DNA of 64,000 nt. Origin: Pararhodobacter sp. (lineage in GTDB: Bacteria; Pseudomonadota; Alphaproteobacteria; Rhodobacterales; Rhodobacteraceae). The DNA lies in assembly GCF_034676545.1 (NCBI RefSeq), contig NZ_JAUCBZ010000015.1:589001-653000 (forward strand). Direction: 5' to 3'. The notes under the pieces were generated by a model. It ran no database searches, had not been told where the DNA came from, and worked only from the letters and a program-made list of their open reading frames with translations. Positions 17,144 to 25,987 of this stretch are shown piece by piece (position 1 is the stretch's first letter; each line of letters opens with the position of its first letter). The position numbers were made by a program, and so were the translations under genes.

Positions 17144-18438
17144 CCGCCCTGACCCCTCGCGAAATTGTGTCCGAACTGGATCGCTTCATCATCGGCCAAT
17201 CGGACGCCAAGCGCGCCGTGGCCGTGGCTTTGCGCAACCGTTGGCGGCGCAAGCAACTGGACCCGGCGATGCAAGAAGAGGTTTACCCCAAGAATATCCT
17301 GATGATCGGGCCGACCGGCGTGGGCAAAACCGAGATCAGCCGCCGCTTGGCAAAGCTGGCGCGCGCGCCGTTCCTCAAGGTCGAGGCGACCAAGTTCACC
17401 GAGGTCGGCTATGTCGGCCGCGATGTGGAGCAAATCATCCGCGATCTGGTGGATGTGGCGATGACCCAGACGCGCGACGAGATGCGCGATCAGGTGCGCG
17501 CCCGCGCCCAGTCCAATGCCGAGGACCGGGTGCTCGACGCCATCGCCGGCAAGGACGCACGCAGCGGAACGCGCGATCTGTTCCGCACGAAACTGCGGGC
17601 GGGCGAGTTGGACGACACGGTGATCGAGCTTGAGGTGATGGACGCCGCCCCCTCGATGCCGATGATGGAAATCCCCGGCATGCAGGCGCAGGGTCTGAAT
17701 CTGGGCGATCTGTTCGGCAAGGCCTTTGGCCAACGGACGACGAAGAAACGCCTGACGGTCAGCGAAAGCCACGAATTGCTGGTCTCGGAAGAGGCCGACA
17801 AACTGCTGGATGAAGAGGCAGTCAAAACCGCGGCGTTGGAGGCCGTCGAGCAGAACGGCATCGTCTTCCTAGATGAGATCGACAAGGTTTGCGCGCGCGC
17901 CGAAACCCGTGGCGCGGATGTCAGCCGCGAGGGCGTGCAGCGCGATTTGCTGCCGCTGATCGAGGGCACGACCGTCAGCACGAAACACGGCCCGGTGAAA
18001 ACCGATCATATCCTGTTCATCGCCTCGGGCGCGTTTCATGTGGCGAAACCGTCGGACCTGCTGCCCGAATTGCAGGGCCGCCTGCCGATCCGCGTGGAAC
18101 TCAGGGCGCTGACCGAGGATGACTTTGTGCGCATCCTCACGGAGACCGACAACGCGCTGACCCGGCAATATTCGGCGCTGATGGGCACTGAAGACGTCGA
18201 CGTCAGTTTTACCGAGGACGGCATCAGGGCGCTGGCCGCCATCGCCGCCGAGGTCAATCGCGCGGTCGAGAATATCGGCGCGCGTCGGTTGTATACGGTG
18301 CTGGAGCGGGTGTTCGAGGAACTGTCCTTTGCCGCGCCGGACCGGGCCGGGCAAGCGGTGGTTGTCGATGCCGCCTATGTGGAGAACAGCATCGGCGATC
18401 TGGCACGCTCGGCGGATCTGAGCCGTTACGTTTTGTGA
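17140..18438 (+). CDS. hslU: HslU (ClpY) ATPase subunit
   Basis: The 432-aa AAA+ unfoldase feeds substrates to HslV. Walker A is MIGPTGVGKTEISRRLA, Walker B is GIVFLDEIDKV, and the pore and sensor regions (ELQGRLPIRVEL, GARRLYTVLERVFEE) are intact. The conserved C-terminal tail ending SADLSRYVL inserts into HslV to activate it. Translationally coupled to hslV through ATGA at 17140. Confidence 0.98.
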   Translation: MTALTPREIVSELDRFIIGQSDAKRAVAVALRNRWRRKQLDPAMQEEVYPKNILMIGPTGVGKTEISRRLAKLARAPFLKVEATKFTEVGYVGRDVEQIIRDLVDVAMTQTRDEMRDQVRARAQSNAEDRVLDAIAGKDARSGTRDLFRTKLRAGELDDTVIELEVMDAAPSMPMMEIPGMQAQGLNLGDLFGKAFGQRTTKKRLTVSESHELLVSEEADKLLDEEAVKTAALEAVEQNGIVFLDEIDKVCARAETRGADVSREGVQRDLLPLIEGTTVSTKHGPVKTDHILFIASGAFHVAKPSDLLPELQGRLPIRVELRALTEDDFVRILTETDNALTRQYSALMGTEDVDVSFTEDGIRALAAIAAEVNRAVENIGARRLYTVLERVFEELSFAAPDRAGQAVVVDAAYVENSIGDLARSADLSRYVL

Positions 18439-18489
18439 CACGGGAAAAGGGGCGATGCCCCCTCTTCAGCTTCGCTGAATTCACCCCCT

Positions 18490-18510
18490 GAGTATTTTCG
18501 GCAAGATGAA
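18490..18510 (+). repeat. Gene-end motif GAGTATTTT-N-GGCAAGATGA, copy 1
   Basis: GAGTATTTTCGGCAAGATGA lies just after a weak GGGGC-GAT-GCCCC hairpin (18449-18461) downstream of hslU and abuts the end of the thioesterase gene. A nearly identical sequence occurs on the other strand at 60491-60509. I recall this motif as frequent at gene ends in Rhodobacteraceae; its role is not known to me. Confidence 0.5.
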
Positions 18511-18511
18511 A

Positions 18512-18946
18512 TCAGGGCTGGATCAAGTGCCGTTGTAACCGCTCGCGCACGGGGTTGGGCATTGGGGCGGACGCGCGGGTGTTCGGGTCAAAAAAGACTT
18601 CGGTCAGATTGTAGGTGGCGTGCCGCACGCCCGTTTCGGCGTGGATCATCCGCATGTGGAATGTGGCACTACGGTTGCCGATCCGGCTGACGGCACCGTC
18701 GATGATGAAGCCGTCACCCGCTTTGAGTTCCTTGATGAAGTTGGTTTCCGCCTTTGCCGAGACGATATGCACGCCAAATTCACCCATAAGCCAGTTGATG
18801 GGGATTTCCATCGCGGTATAAAGAAAGAACGACGCGTCATCAAAGAAAGGCGCATAATGGCGCACGTTCATGTGGCCGAAAATATCGTGGTGCCAGGGAT
18901 GCACCACGCCTCGCAAGAGCTCCGGACGTTTGGCGCTGTCAGGCAT
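18512..18946 (-). CDS. Acyl-CoA thioesterase, 4HBT/hotdog fold
   Basis: The 144-aa product has the 4-hydroxybenzoyl-CoA thioesterase pattern: WHHDIFGHMNVRHYAPFFDDASFFLY, with the Asp/His-Asn catalytic region near the N-terminus. ETNFIKELKAGDGFIIDG and FDPNTRASAPMPNPVRERL follow. It probably hydrolyses an acyl- or aryl-CoA ester in the cytoplasm; the chain is unknown. ATG 18946 overlaps the stop of the upstream membrane protein by 8 bases, which is why I reject the slightly longer start at 18967. Confidence 0.82.
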   Translation of the reverse strand: MPDSAKRPELLRGVVHPWHHDIFGHMNVRHYAPFFDDASFFLYTAMEIPINWLMGEFGVHIVSAKAETNFIKELKAGDGFIIDGAVSRIGNRSATFHMRMIHAETGVRHATYNLTEVFFDPNTRASAPMPNPVRERLQRHLIQP

Positions 18947-19721
18947 TGAGTTCACGCTTTTGCACATAGTGCCCGTAGATCGTGGTCAATATGCTGGCAC
19001 CAACGAGGATCGACAGCCACTGCGCCAACGCGGCCCAGATCACCGCAATGATCAGTGCATTCCCAGCCAGCAACCCTGCTGGCATGTAGATCAGCCACCC
19101 GGCCAGTACCGAAACCAGCGTCAACACGACGAATGACAGGCCGCTGGTGCTTGTCGATTGCCAGGCTTCCTTGACGGTCATGCGCTTGCCGACGGCGGCC
19201 GAGGGCAGCATGGGCGAGATCCGATACGCGATATAGGCGGCGGGCAGATACATGATCGCGAAGCCGATGAGGCCGGGAAGCAAACCTGGCGAGCCCATGT
19301 CGCCCGCGACGAAAGGCAACACGACCAGACCCGCAAGAAACATCATCGGGATGACTGCCACGATCACGATCAACGCCAGCACAAATCCGGCTTTGAAATA
19401 CGACCAGATCGCGGCGCCGTTCCAGACCGGCAAGAACGCACCCGGTTGTTCCTCGAGCAGGATAAACCGGTGCCAGGCCACGGCGATCCACAGGCCAAAA
19501 ATGATCTGCAGGACCGAAAGCAGGAACATCAGCCCCGAAAACTGCGGCATCTCGCCGGGAGCGCCGCCGCTCATACCCATGCCGGATGAGAAATACGCCT
19601 CGCCAGCCATCAGGCCGATGACCAGGTGGATGGCCAAGAGCGCGCCTGAAACGCGCAGTGCCACGTTCAAGTTACCCAGCACCATCCGCACGGCGTGAAT
19701 AAAGATTCGCACACCTTCCAT
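18939..19721 (-). CDS. Polytopic membrane protein of unknown function
   Basis: The 260-aa product has about six hydrophobic segments, including VALRVSGALLAIHLVIGLMAG, LMFLLSVLQIIFGLWIAVAW, AGFVLALIVIVAVIPMMFLAGLVV, LLPGLIGFAIMYLPAAYIAY, LSFVVLTLVSVLAGWLI and ALIIAVIWAALAQWLSILVGASI. I do not recognise a family with certainty. ATG 19721 has AGGAGAG upstream. It is translationally coupled to the thioesterase gene, so both may serve one process at the membrane. It is divergent from argG. Confidence 0.75.
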   Translation of the reverse strand: MEGVRIFIHAVRMVLGNLNVALRVSGALLAIHLVIGLMAGEAYFSSGMGMSGGAPGEMPQFSGLMFLLSVLQIIFGLWIAVAWHRFILLEEQPGAFLPVWNGAAIWSYFKAGFVLALIVIVAVIPMMFLAGLVVLPFVAGDMGSPGLLPGLIGFAIMYLPAAYIAYRISPMLPSAAVGKRMTVKEAWQSTSTSGLSFVVLTLVSVLAGWLIYMPAGLLAGNALIIAVIWAALAQWLSILVGASILTTIYGHYVQKRELNA

Positions 19722-19855
19722 AACTCTCTCCTCTTCGTTTGGACATTCTAAGGGGTGCTTGGCCCACAGAGTCAACCGTTGCCGCCACGGGGTGTTGCGC
19801 GCAGCGCGCAAAGGCGTTAGCCAATGCGCGTTTCATTCCCATGGGAGATTTCCGC

Positions 19856-21088
19856 ATGTCCGCGCCCAAAAAAGTCGTGCTGGCCTATTCTGGCGGGCTC
19901 GATACCTCGATCATCCTGAAATGGCTGCAAACCGAATACGGTTGTGAAGTCATTACCTATACCGCCGACCTCGGTCAGGGCGAGGAGCTGGAGCCGGCCC
20001 GTCGCAAAGCAGAGTTGATGGGTATCAAGCCCGAGAACATTCATATTCTGGATGCGCGCGAGGAGTTCGTGCGCGATTTCGTCTTCCCGATGTTCCGCGC
20101 CAACGCGCTGTACGAGGGGCTGTATCTGCTGGGCACGTCGATTGCGCGGCCGCTGATCTCCAAGCATCTGGTGCAGATTGCCCATGAGCATGGTGCGGAT
20201 GCGGTGGCGCATGGTGCGACCGGGAAAGGCAACGATCAGGTTCGGTTCGAACTGGCGTGTTATGCGCTCGACCCGTCGATCCGCGTGATCGCGCCCTGGC
20301 GTGAGTGGAATTTGAGCAGCCGCACCACGCTGCTGGAATTTGCCGAAAAGCACCAGATCCCGATCGCCAAAGACAAGCGCGGCGAAGCGCCTTTCTCGGT
20401 TGATGCGAATCTGCTGCACACGTCGTCCGAGGGCAAAGTGTTGGAGAATCCGGGCGAAGAAGCGCCAGAATATGTGTATCAGCGGACGGTGTCCCCTGAG
20501 GATGCACCGGATACGCCAGAGATGGTCGAAATTGAATTCGAGCGCGGCGATGCCGTGGCAATCAATGGCGAACGGATGACCCCGGCGGGCGTCCTGACCA
20601 AGCTGAACGAGCTTGGCGGCAAACATGGCGTCGGGCGGCTGGATATGGTGGAAAACCGTTTCGTCGGCATGAAGTCGCGCGGCGTCTATGAAACTCCGGG
20701 AGGTACGGTGTTGCTGGAGGCCCATCGCGGCATCGAGCAGATCACGCTGGATTCAGGGTCTGGCCATCTGAAGGACTCGATCATGCCGCGTTATGCGGAG
20801 CTGATCTATAACGGGTTCTGGTTCAGCCCGGAACGCGAGATGATGCAGGCGTTGATCGACAAGAGCCAGGAGCATGTTACCGGAACCGTTCGCGTGAAGC
20901 TGTACAAGGGCTCGGTTCGCACGGTTGCGCGCTGGTCTGAGCATTCGCTGTATTCCGAGGCGCATGTCACGTTTGAGGATGACGCCGGTGCCTATGATCA
21001 AAAGGATGCGGCCGGGTTTATCCGCCTGAACGCCCTGCGCCTGAAGCTGATCGCGACGCGCAACGCGCGTATCGCCGACAAGGGCTGA
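19856..21088 (+). CDS. argG: Argininosuccinate synthase
   Basis: The 410-aa product condenses citrulline and aspartate with ATP in arginine synthesis. The ATP pyrophosphatase loop is VVLAYSGGLDTSIILKWL at the N-terminus; GATGKGNDQVRFEL and DKRGEAPFSVDANLL are conserved. ATG 19856 follows GGGAGA; the open frame back to 19739 is not part of the family. Full length. A strong terminator follows at 21100-21124. Confidence 0.98.
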   Translation: MSAPKKVVLAYSGGLDTSIILKWLQTEYGCEVITYTADLGQGEELEPARRKAELMGIKPENIHILDAREEFVRDFVFPMFRANALYEGLYLLGTSIARPLISKHLVQIAHEHGADAVAHGATGKGNDQVRFELACYALDPSIRVIAPWREWNLSSRTTLLEFAEKHQIPIAKDKRGEAPFSVDANLLHTSSEGKVLENPGEEAPEYVYQRTVSPEDAPDTPEMVEIEFERGDAVAINGERMTPAGVLTKLNELGGKHGVGRLDMVENRFVGMKSRGVYETPGGTVLLEAHRGIEQITLDSGSGHLKDSIMPRYAELIYNGFWFSPEREMMQALIDKSQEHVTGTVRVKLYKGSVRTVARWSEHSLYSEAHVTFEDDAGAYDQKDAAGFIRLNALRLKLIATRNARIADKG

Positions 21089-21099
21089 TCGCAAATCGA

Positions 21100-21124
21100 G
21101 GCGGGCTGCCTTTGGTAGCCCGCC
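21100..21124 (+). terminator. Terminator of argG
   Basis: GGCGGGCT at 21100-21107 pairs with AGCCCGCC at 21117-21124, and GCC/GGT inside extend the stem to leave a TTT loop. It begins 12 bases after the argG stop. It also follows the end of the small minus-strand gene at 21142 and may serve both. Confidence 0.7.
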
Positions 21125-21141
21125 TTGCGCTAGCTTGGCCG

Positions 21142-21288
21142 TCAGATCAGGACAAGCGCGAAAATTCCCAGCCACATCACAGAGCCAAGTACAACCGCCA
21201 GCGCCAACCCGGCACCGGCAGGCAGTTGGACTTGCGGATGATCGGCGTCGGCCAAGCTGTGTCCGGCTGTTTCGACCTGCGTGTTCAT
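21142..21288 (-). CDS. Single-span membrane microprotein, 48 aa
   Basis: This short frame starts at ATG 21288 and ends at TGA 21142-21144. The product, MNTQVETAGHSLADADHPQV onward, has a polar N-terminus and one C-terminal membrane span (GLALAVVLGSVMWLGIFALVLI). The purine-rich stretch upstream (GAAGGGGACGCC) is a plausible ribosome binding site. No function recognised. It lies alone between argG and the ribokinase-like gene. Confidence 0.55.
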   Translation of the reverse strand: MNTQVETAGHSLADADHPQVQLPAGAGLALAVVLGSVMWLGIFALVLI

Positions 21289-21384
21289 GGCGTCCCCTTC
21301 AAGCTTTACGCGAGTGTCGCGTCAAATTATGAAAGAACCCCTAATCTGGACGAAATCGTGGCGGGCTTTGGGCGTTTCCGTGTG

Positions 21385-22263
21385 CTAGCTGTTTTCGACC
21401 AGGAATGCCGCGACCTGCGTGCGGGTCGGAATGGCGCCGGCGGCACCCAGTTTGGTGACCTGCAATGCGGCGGCGGCGGCGGCATAGCGCATGGCCTGTT
21501 GCCGCGTTTGTCCCTGATCCAGCGCCGCGGCAAGAGATCCCGCAAAACAATCACCTGCCCCCGTGGTATCGACCGGATCGACGCGGAAAGACGGCACGAA
21601 AAGCGGCTCTGACCCAGCTGAAATCCATTCCGCGCCTTGTGAGCCACGCGTGACGATCACCGCCTCGACCGGAAGATCGGTCAGCGCGGTTCCGGTGGCA
21701 GCCTGCAAAGCCTCGGCCTCACCGGCATTCACCAAAAGATGCGTCACAAAGGGCAGCACGGCTTGCAACGGCGCCAGCACAAACGGCGCGGCGGAATAGA
21801 AGACTGACAGGTTCTTTGAGCGAGCGGATTGCGCTGCCTCAACCTGATGCGAGGTCTCGTTTTGCAGTAACAGACAATCACCCGGCTTGGCGGCGGACAG
21901 CGCGACGTTGATGGCAGGCACGGATTGTTGCTGGTTGGCCCCGGAAAAGATGATGATCTGGTTTTCGGCGGCATCATCGACGGCAATGATCGCGTGGCCT
22001 GTGCTAGCGTCAACCCGCGTAATCGCATCGAGCGCAATGCCGTGGCGTGTCAATTCGGCCTCGATCCAGCGATCACCCTGGCCAATCGCACCAATATGAA
22101 CCACCGACGACCCGGCGCGCAGTGCGGCAATGGACTGGTTGACGCCCTTGCCGCCAAGCCCCCGCGTAAAGCTGGCGGCTGCCAGTGTTTCCCCCGCTTG
22201 CGGCAGGTGCGGCAAACGGTAGACATTGTCGATGTTGATCGATCCGACGCAATAAATCGTCAT
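21385..22263 (-). CDS. PfkB-family sugar kinase, ribokinase-like
   Basis: The 292-aa product has both PfkB signatures: GGKGVNQSIAALRAGSSVVHIGAIGQG near the N-terminus, and DTTGAGDCFAGSLAAAL with catalytic Asp near the C-terminus. The N-terminal SINIDNVYRLPHLPQAGET is typical of ribokinases. It would phosphorylate ribose or a related sugar or nucleoside; no transporter or other sugar gene is next to it, so the substrate is open. It overlaps the upstream orphan gene by ATGA. Confidence 0.85.
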   Translation of the reverse strand: MTIYCVGSINIDNVYRLPHLPQAGETLAAASFTRGLGGKGVNQSIAALRAGSSVVHIGAIGQGDRWIEAELTRHGIALDAITRVDASTGHAIIAVDDAAENQIIIFSGANQQQSVPAINVALSAAKPGDCLLLQNETSHQVEAAQSARSKNLSVFYSAAPFVLAPLQAVLPFVTHLLVNAGEAEALQAATGTALTDLPVEAVIVTRGSQGAEWISAGSEPLFVPSFRVDPVDTTGAGDCFAGSLAAALDQGQTRQQAMRYAAAAAALQVTKLGAAGAIPTRTQVAAFLVENS

Positions 22264-22640
22264 TGCTTTTTGGCCCCTCTGCGGCGGGCCGCTATGGCCG
22301 CCCTGTTCAATATGTCATCCGCGATCGCCCCGGTCGACAAAAACTGAAGTGTCCCGGGCGTGCCCGTCAAAATGGGGCCAATTGCCCTGGCGCCAGAGCC
22401 TTTGCGCAGCCATTTCACAGAGAACGAGGCCAACGCGCCATGGTTGACCATGACGGAATCGATATGGCCCGAATTTTCGGCAATCGCCTCGACCGGACCT
22501 GAAACGCCGGGAGACCAGGGACGTGACGGATCACGCCGCGCAGCCATTGGCGTTGAAGGCTCGGCGGCATACCCCTCGGGGGATGGCTCAAAATGACAGG
22601 CCAGCGCCTCTTCCGGGATGATGCGGGATTTGCGCAACAT
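22260..22640 (-). CDS. Conserved-looking hypothetical protein, 126 aa
   Basis: ATG 22640 is preceded by a strong AGGAGG, and the stop overlaps the ribokinase-like start by ATGA, so this is very likely a real, co-translated gene. The product is soluble, basic at its C-terminus (ending AARRRGAKKQ), with a Pro-rich first half and the segment ENSGHIDSVMVNHGALASFSVKWLRKGSGA. I recognise no domain. Coupling suggests it works with the kinase. Confidence 0.7.
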   Translation of the reverse strand: MLRKSRIIPEEALACHFEPSPEGYAAEPSTPMAARRDPSRPWSPGVSGPVEAIAENSGHIDSVMVNHGALASFSVKWLRKGSGARAIGPILTGTPGTLQFLSTGAIADDILNRAAIAARRRGAKKQ

Positions 22641-22760
22641 GCATGTCCTCCTGTTGAGCCTTCCTTAGCGCGCTCCATTGCGCCAAACAACATAGGCGTT
22701 GTGGCCTTTTCGCCGACCCGCCAGTTTTGTAGGGTCGCGGCGCTGAACTGGGAGAATACC

Positions 22761-25421
22761 GTGAGTGAATCCGCGCGCGCCGTTACGCCAATGATGGCGC
22801 AATATCTGGAAATCAAAGCCCGGCACGCAGATGCGCTGCTGTTCTATCGCATGGGTGATTTCTATGAGATGTTCTTTGACGACGCGGTTGCGGCCGCGGC
22901 GGCGCTGGACATCGCGCTGACGAAACGCGGCACCCATGACAGCGAGCCAATTCCGATGTGTGGCGTGCCGGTTCATGCCGCCGAAGGCTATCTGCTGACG
23001 CTGATCCGCAAAGGGTTCCGGGTGGCGATTGCCGAGCAGTTGGAAGACCCGGCTGAAGCCAAAAAACGCGGGTATAAATCGGTTGTGAAGCGCGATGTGG
23101 TGAGACTGGTCACGCCGGGCACGTTGACCGAAGAATCCTTGCTGGAACCACGGCGGCACAATTTTCTGGTGGCCTGGAGCGATGTACGCGGTGATGCCGC
23201 GCTGGCCTGGGTCGATATTTCAACCGGAGAGTTGCGGGTCTCGCTGTGCCCGCGCGTGCGGTTGGCGCCGGAATTGGCGCGGCTGGGAGCGCGGGAGCTG
23301 GTTGTGCCCGAGGATCTGGCAGAAGACCTGCGCGATCTGGCGGGCGAGATGCGCTTTGCCCTTGCCGCACGAAGCCGCGCCAGTTTCGACAGCGCAAGTG
23401 GCAACAAACGGCTCTGTGCGGCATTCGGCGTCTCGACGCTGGACGGGTTCGGGAGCTTTTCGCGGGCTGAAATCTCGGCGCTTGGTGCTCTGGTCGAGTA
23501 TCTTGATGCGACGCAAAAGGGAAATCTGCCGCTGATGCGCCCGCCGGTTCAGGAAAGCGCCGGAGCGGCCATGCATATCGACGCCGCGACCCGCCGCAAT
23601 CTGGAACTGACGCAAGCGTTGAGTGGCGGTCGCGAAGGGTCCTTGCTGTCGGTGATTGATCGTACAGTCACGGCGGGCGGTGCGCGGCTGTTGGAGCGAC
23701 GTATCTCCAGCCCGTCGTGCGATTTACCGGTGATTCAGATGCGGCTGGCGGGGGTTCAGGCGCTCCATGACGATGATCGGCTGCGCGGCGACTTGCGCGA
23801 CGCTCTGAAACGGGTGCCGGATATCGACCGCGCCCTGTCGCGGCTTGGTCTGGACCGGGGTGGGCCGCGCGATCTGGCGATGATCCGCACGGGCCTGTTG
23901 CAGGCGGGCGACGTGGCGGCCTTGCTGGCGGGAAAAGGCATTCCTCCGGTTCTGGAAACGGCCGCAATGGCGCTTGTCGGGCATGAAGATCTTGCGGCGC
24001 TGTTGGAGGCGCAACTGGTGGCCGAGCCGCCGCTGCTGGCACGCGATGGCGGGTTCGTGGCAGCGGGTATCGACGAAGACCTCGATGCCGCGCGCGAATT
24101 GCGGGATGAGGGGCGCGGCGTTATCGGCCGTATGCAGGCCGACTATGCGCGCGAAACCGGGATTTCGGCGCTGAAGATCAAGCACAACAATGTGCTGGGA
24201 TATTTCATTGAAACCACGGCGACTCATGCGGAAAAGATGCTCTCGGCACCGCTGAACGAGCGGTTCATGCATCGGCAGACGACGGCCAATCAGGTGCGGT
24301 TTACCACGGTTGACCTGTCGGAGATGGAAACACGCATTTTGAACGCTGGTGCGCGCGCTTTGGAGATCGAAAAACGCATCTTTGACGCGTTGCGCGCTGC
24401 GGTTCTGGCCCATGCTGGGCCGATCCAACTGGCATCCGCGGCACTGGCGGAAATTGACGTGACGGCTGGGTTTGCCGATCTCGCGCGGCGGCTGGACTGG
24501 TGCAAGCCGGTGGTCAATGACAGCCGTGACTTTGATATCGTGGGCGGACGGCACCCGGTGGTTGAAGCCGCCCTGGCGAAAACCGGGCAGCCCTTTGTGG
24601 CCAATGATCTGGCGCTGATGCCGCAGGGCAGCAATGCGGCGATCTGGCTGGTGACAGGTCCGAATATGGCGGGTAAATCGACGTTCCTGCGGCAGAATGC
24701 GCTGATTGCTATTCTGGCGCAGGCGGGTGGTTTTGTGCCGGCCAAAGCGGCGACCTTGGGCATGGTAGACCAAGTGTTCAGCCGCGTGGGTGCCTCGGAT
24801 GATCTGGCGCGTGGTCGGTCGACCTTTATGGTCGAGATGGTCGAAACGGCGGCGATCTTGAATCAGGCGGGCAAGCGGGCGTTCGTGATCCTCGATGAAA
24901 TCGGACGCGGAACGGCGACTTATGACGGGCTGTCAATCGCCTGGGCCGTGTTGGAACATTTGCACGAGGTGAACGGCAGCCGGGCGCTGTTTGCCACGCA
25001 TTATCACGAGATGACAGCGTTGGCCGACCGCCTTGAGGGCGTTGATAACGCGACCGTGGCCGTGCGGGAATGGGAGGGTGATGTCGTGTTCATGCACGAG
25101 GTCCGCAAAGGCGCTGCCGACCGGTCCTATGGCGTGCAGGTTGCACGGCTGGCGGGTCTGCCCGATGCGGTGATCATGCGGGCGCGGGAGGTTCTGGATA
25201 TGCTGGAGCGTGGCGATCAAGGGCAGCGCGGCGCCAAGACGCTGATTGACGACCTGCCGCTCTTTGCCTTGCAGGTCCAGAGCGCGCCAGCCGCGAAGGC
25301 TGCGAAGCCTTCGGTGATTGAGGCGCGCTTGTCAGGGATTCACCCGGACGCCTTGACGCCCCGAGAAGCGCTCGCGCTGCTGTATGAGCTGCGCGAGCTT
25401 TTACCCGAGGCGAAAGCTTAG
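22761..25421 (+). CDS. mutS: DNA mismatch repair protein MutS
   Basis: The 886-aa product recognises mismatches. The N-terminal mismatch-binding domain carries the Phe-X-Glu motif in YRMGDFYEMFFDDA; the ATPase domain has Walker A TGPNMAGKSTFLRQ (near residue 635) and Walker B FVILDEIGRGT. GTG 22761 follows GGGAGAA, and MSESARAVTPMMAQYLEIK fits the family; the open frame back to 22593 overlaps the promoter region of the divergent orphan gene. It overlaps the grpE end by 4 bases, tail to tail. Confidence 0.97.
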   Translation: MSESARAVTPMMAQYLEIKARHADALLFYRMGDFYEMFFDDAVAAAAALDIALTKRGTHDSEPIPMCGVPVHAAEGYLLTLIRKGFRVAIAEQLEDPAEAKKRGYKSVVKRDVVRLVTPGTLTEESLLEPRRHNFLVAWSDVRGDAALAWVDISTGELRVSLCPRVRLAPELARLGARELVVPEDLAEDLRDLAGEMRFALAARSRASFDSASGNKRLCAAFGVSTLDGFGSFSRAEISALGALVEYLDATQKGNLPLMRPPVQESAGAAMHIDAATRRNLELTQALSGGREGSLLSVIDRTVTAGGARLLERRISSPSCDLPVIQMRLAGVQALHDDDRLRGDLRDALKRVPDIDRALSRLGLDRGGPRDLAMIRTGLLQAGDVAALLAGKGIPPVLETAAMALVGHEDLAALLEAQLVAEPPLLARDGGFVAAGIDEDLDAARELRDEGRGVIGRMQADYARETGISALKIKHNNVLGYFIETTATHAEKMLSAPLNERFMHRQTTANQVRFTTVDLSEMETRILNAGARALEIEKRIFDALRAAVLAHAGPIQLASAALAEIDVTAGFADLARRLDWCKPVVNDSRDFDIVGGRHPVVEAALAKTGQPFVANDLALMPQGSNAAIWLVTGPNMAGKSTFLRQNALIAILAQAGGFVPAKAATLGMVDQVFSRVGASDDLARGRSTFMVEMVETAAILNQAGKRAFVILDEIGRGTATYDGLSIAWAVLEHLHEVNGSRALFATHYHEMTALADRLEGVDNATVAVREWEGDVVFMHEVRKGAADRSYGVQVARLAGLPDAVIMRAREVLDMLERGDQGQRGAKTLIDDLPLFALQVQSAPAAKAAKPSVIEARLSGIHPDALTPREALALLYELRELLPEAKA

Positions 25422-25975
25422 CTGGCGGGCGTTGACGACACCCCGACCTGCGCCGGACGCAAAAGATGGTCGTGCAGACGGAACCCCTCGGCCAGAACCT
25501 GAATGATCTGACCTGCAGGGTAATCCGGGACCGGAGCCTCGAACATGGCTTCGTGCAGATGCGGATCAAAGACATCGCCTGGTTTTGGCGATACGACTTC
25601 GACACCATGGCGCGCGAAAATGTTGGTGAGTTCGCGCAGCGTCAGCTCAAGCCCGTCAACGAGGCCTTTTGCACGCCCCCGCGTTTCCTCATCAACCAAT
25701 GTCAGAGCCCGGTTGAGATTGTCATAAACCGGGAGCAGATCGCGGGCGAGCTTGGTGCCGCCATAGATTGCAGCCTCCCGCCGATCTTTCTCGCCGCGTT
25801 TGCGGCTGTTTTCGAGATCAGCCAAGGCGCGCATCAGGCGATCCCGCATTTCGGTGCGCTCCACTTCGAACGCCGCCTCTGCTTCGGCAAGAAGCATTGC
25901 GGCATCGAGCGGCTCCTGTGTTTCGATTGTGTCGTTGGCATCAAGTTCTGCCTGGTTTTCTTGTGGCTCTGCCAT
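25418..25975 (-). CDS. grpE: Nucleotide exchange factor GrpE
   Basis: The 185-aa product is the DnaK co-chaperone that releases ADP. The N-terminus is acidic, a long helix follows (EAEAAFEVERTEMRDRLMRALADLENSRKRGEKDR), and the C-terminal beta domain contains PKPGDVFDPHLHEAMFEAP. It lies 12 bases downstream of hrcA on the same strand, a usual heat-shock pair. Confidence 0.95.
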   Translation of the reverse strand: MAEPQENQAELDANDTIETQEPLDAAMLLAEAEAAFEVERTEMRDRLMRALADLENSRKRGEKDRREAAIYGGTKLARDLLPVYDNLNRALTLVDEETRGRAKGLVDGLELTLRELTNIFARHGVEVVSPKPGDVFDPHLHEAMFEAPVPDYPAGQIIQVLAEGFRLHDHLLRPAQVGVSSTPAS

Positions 25976-25987
25976 GTCTTCCTCGTC

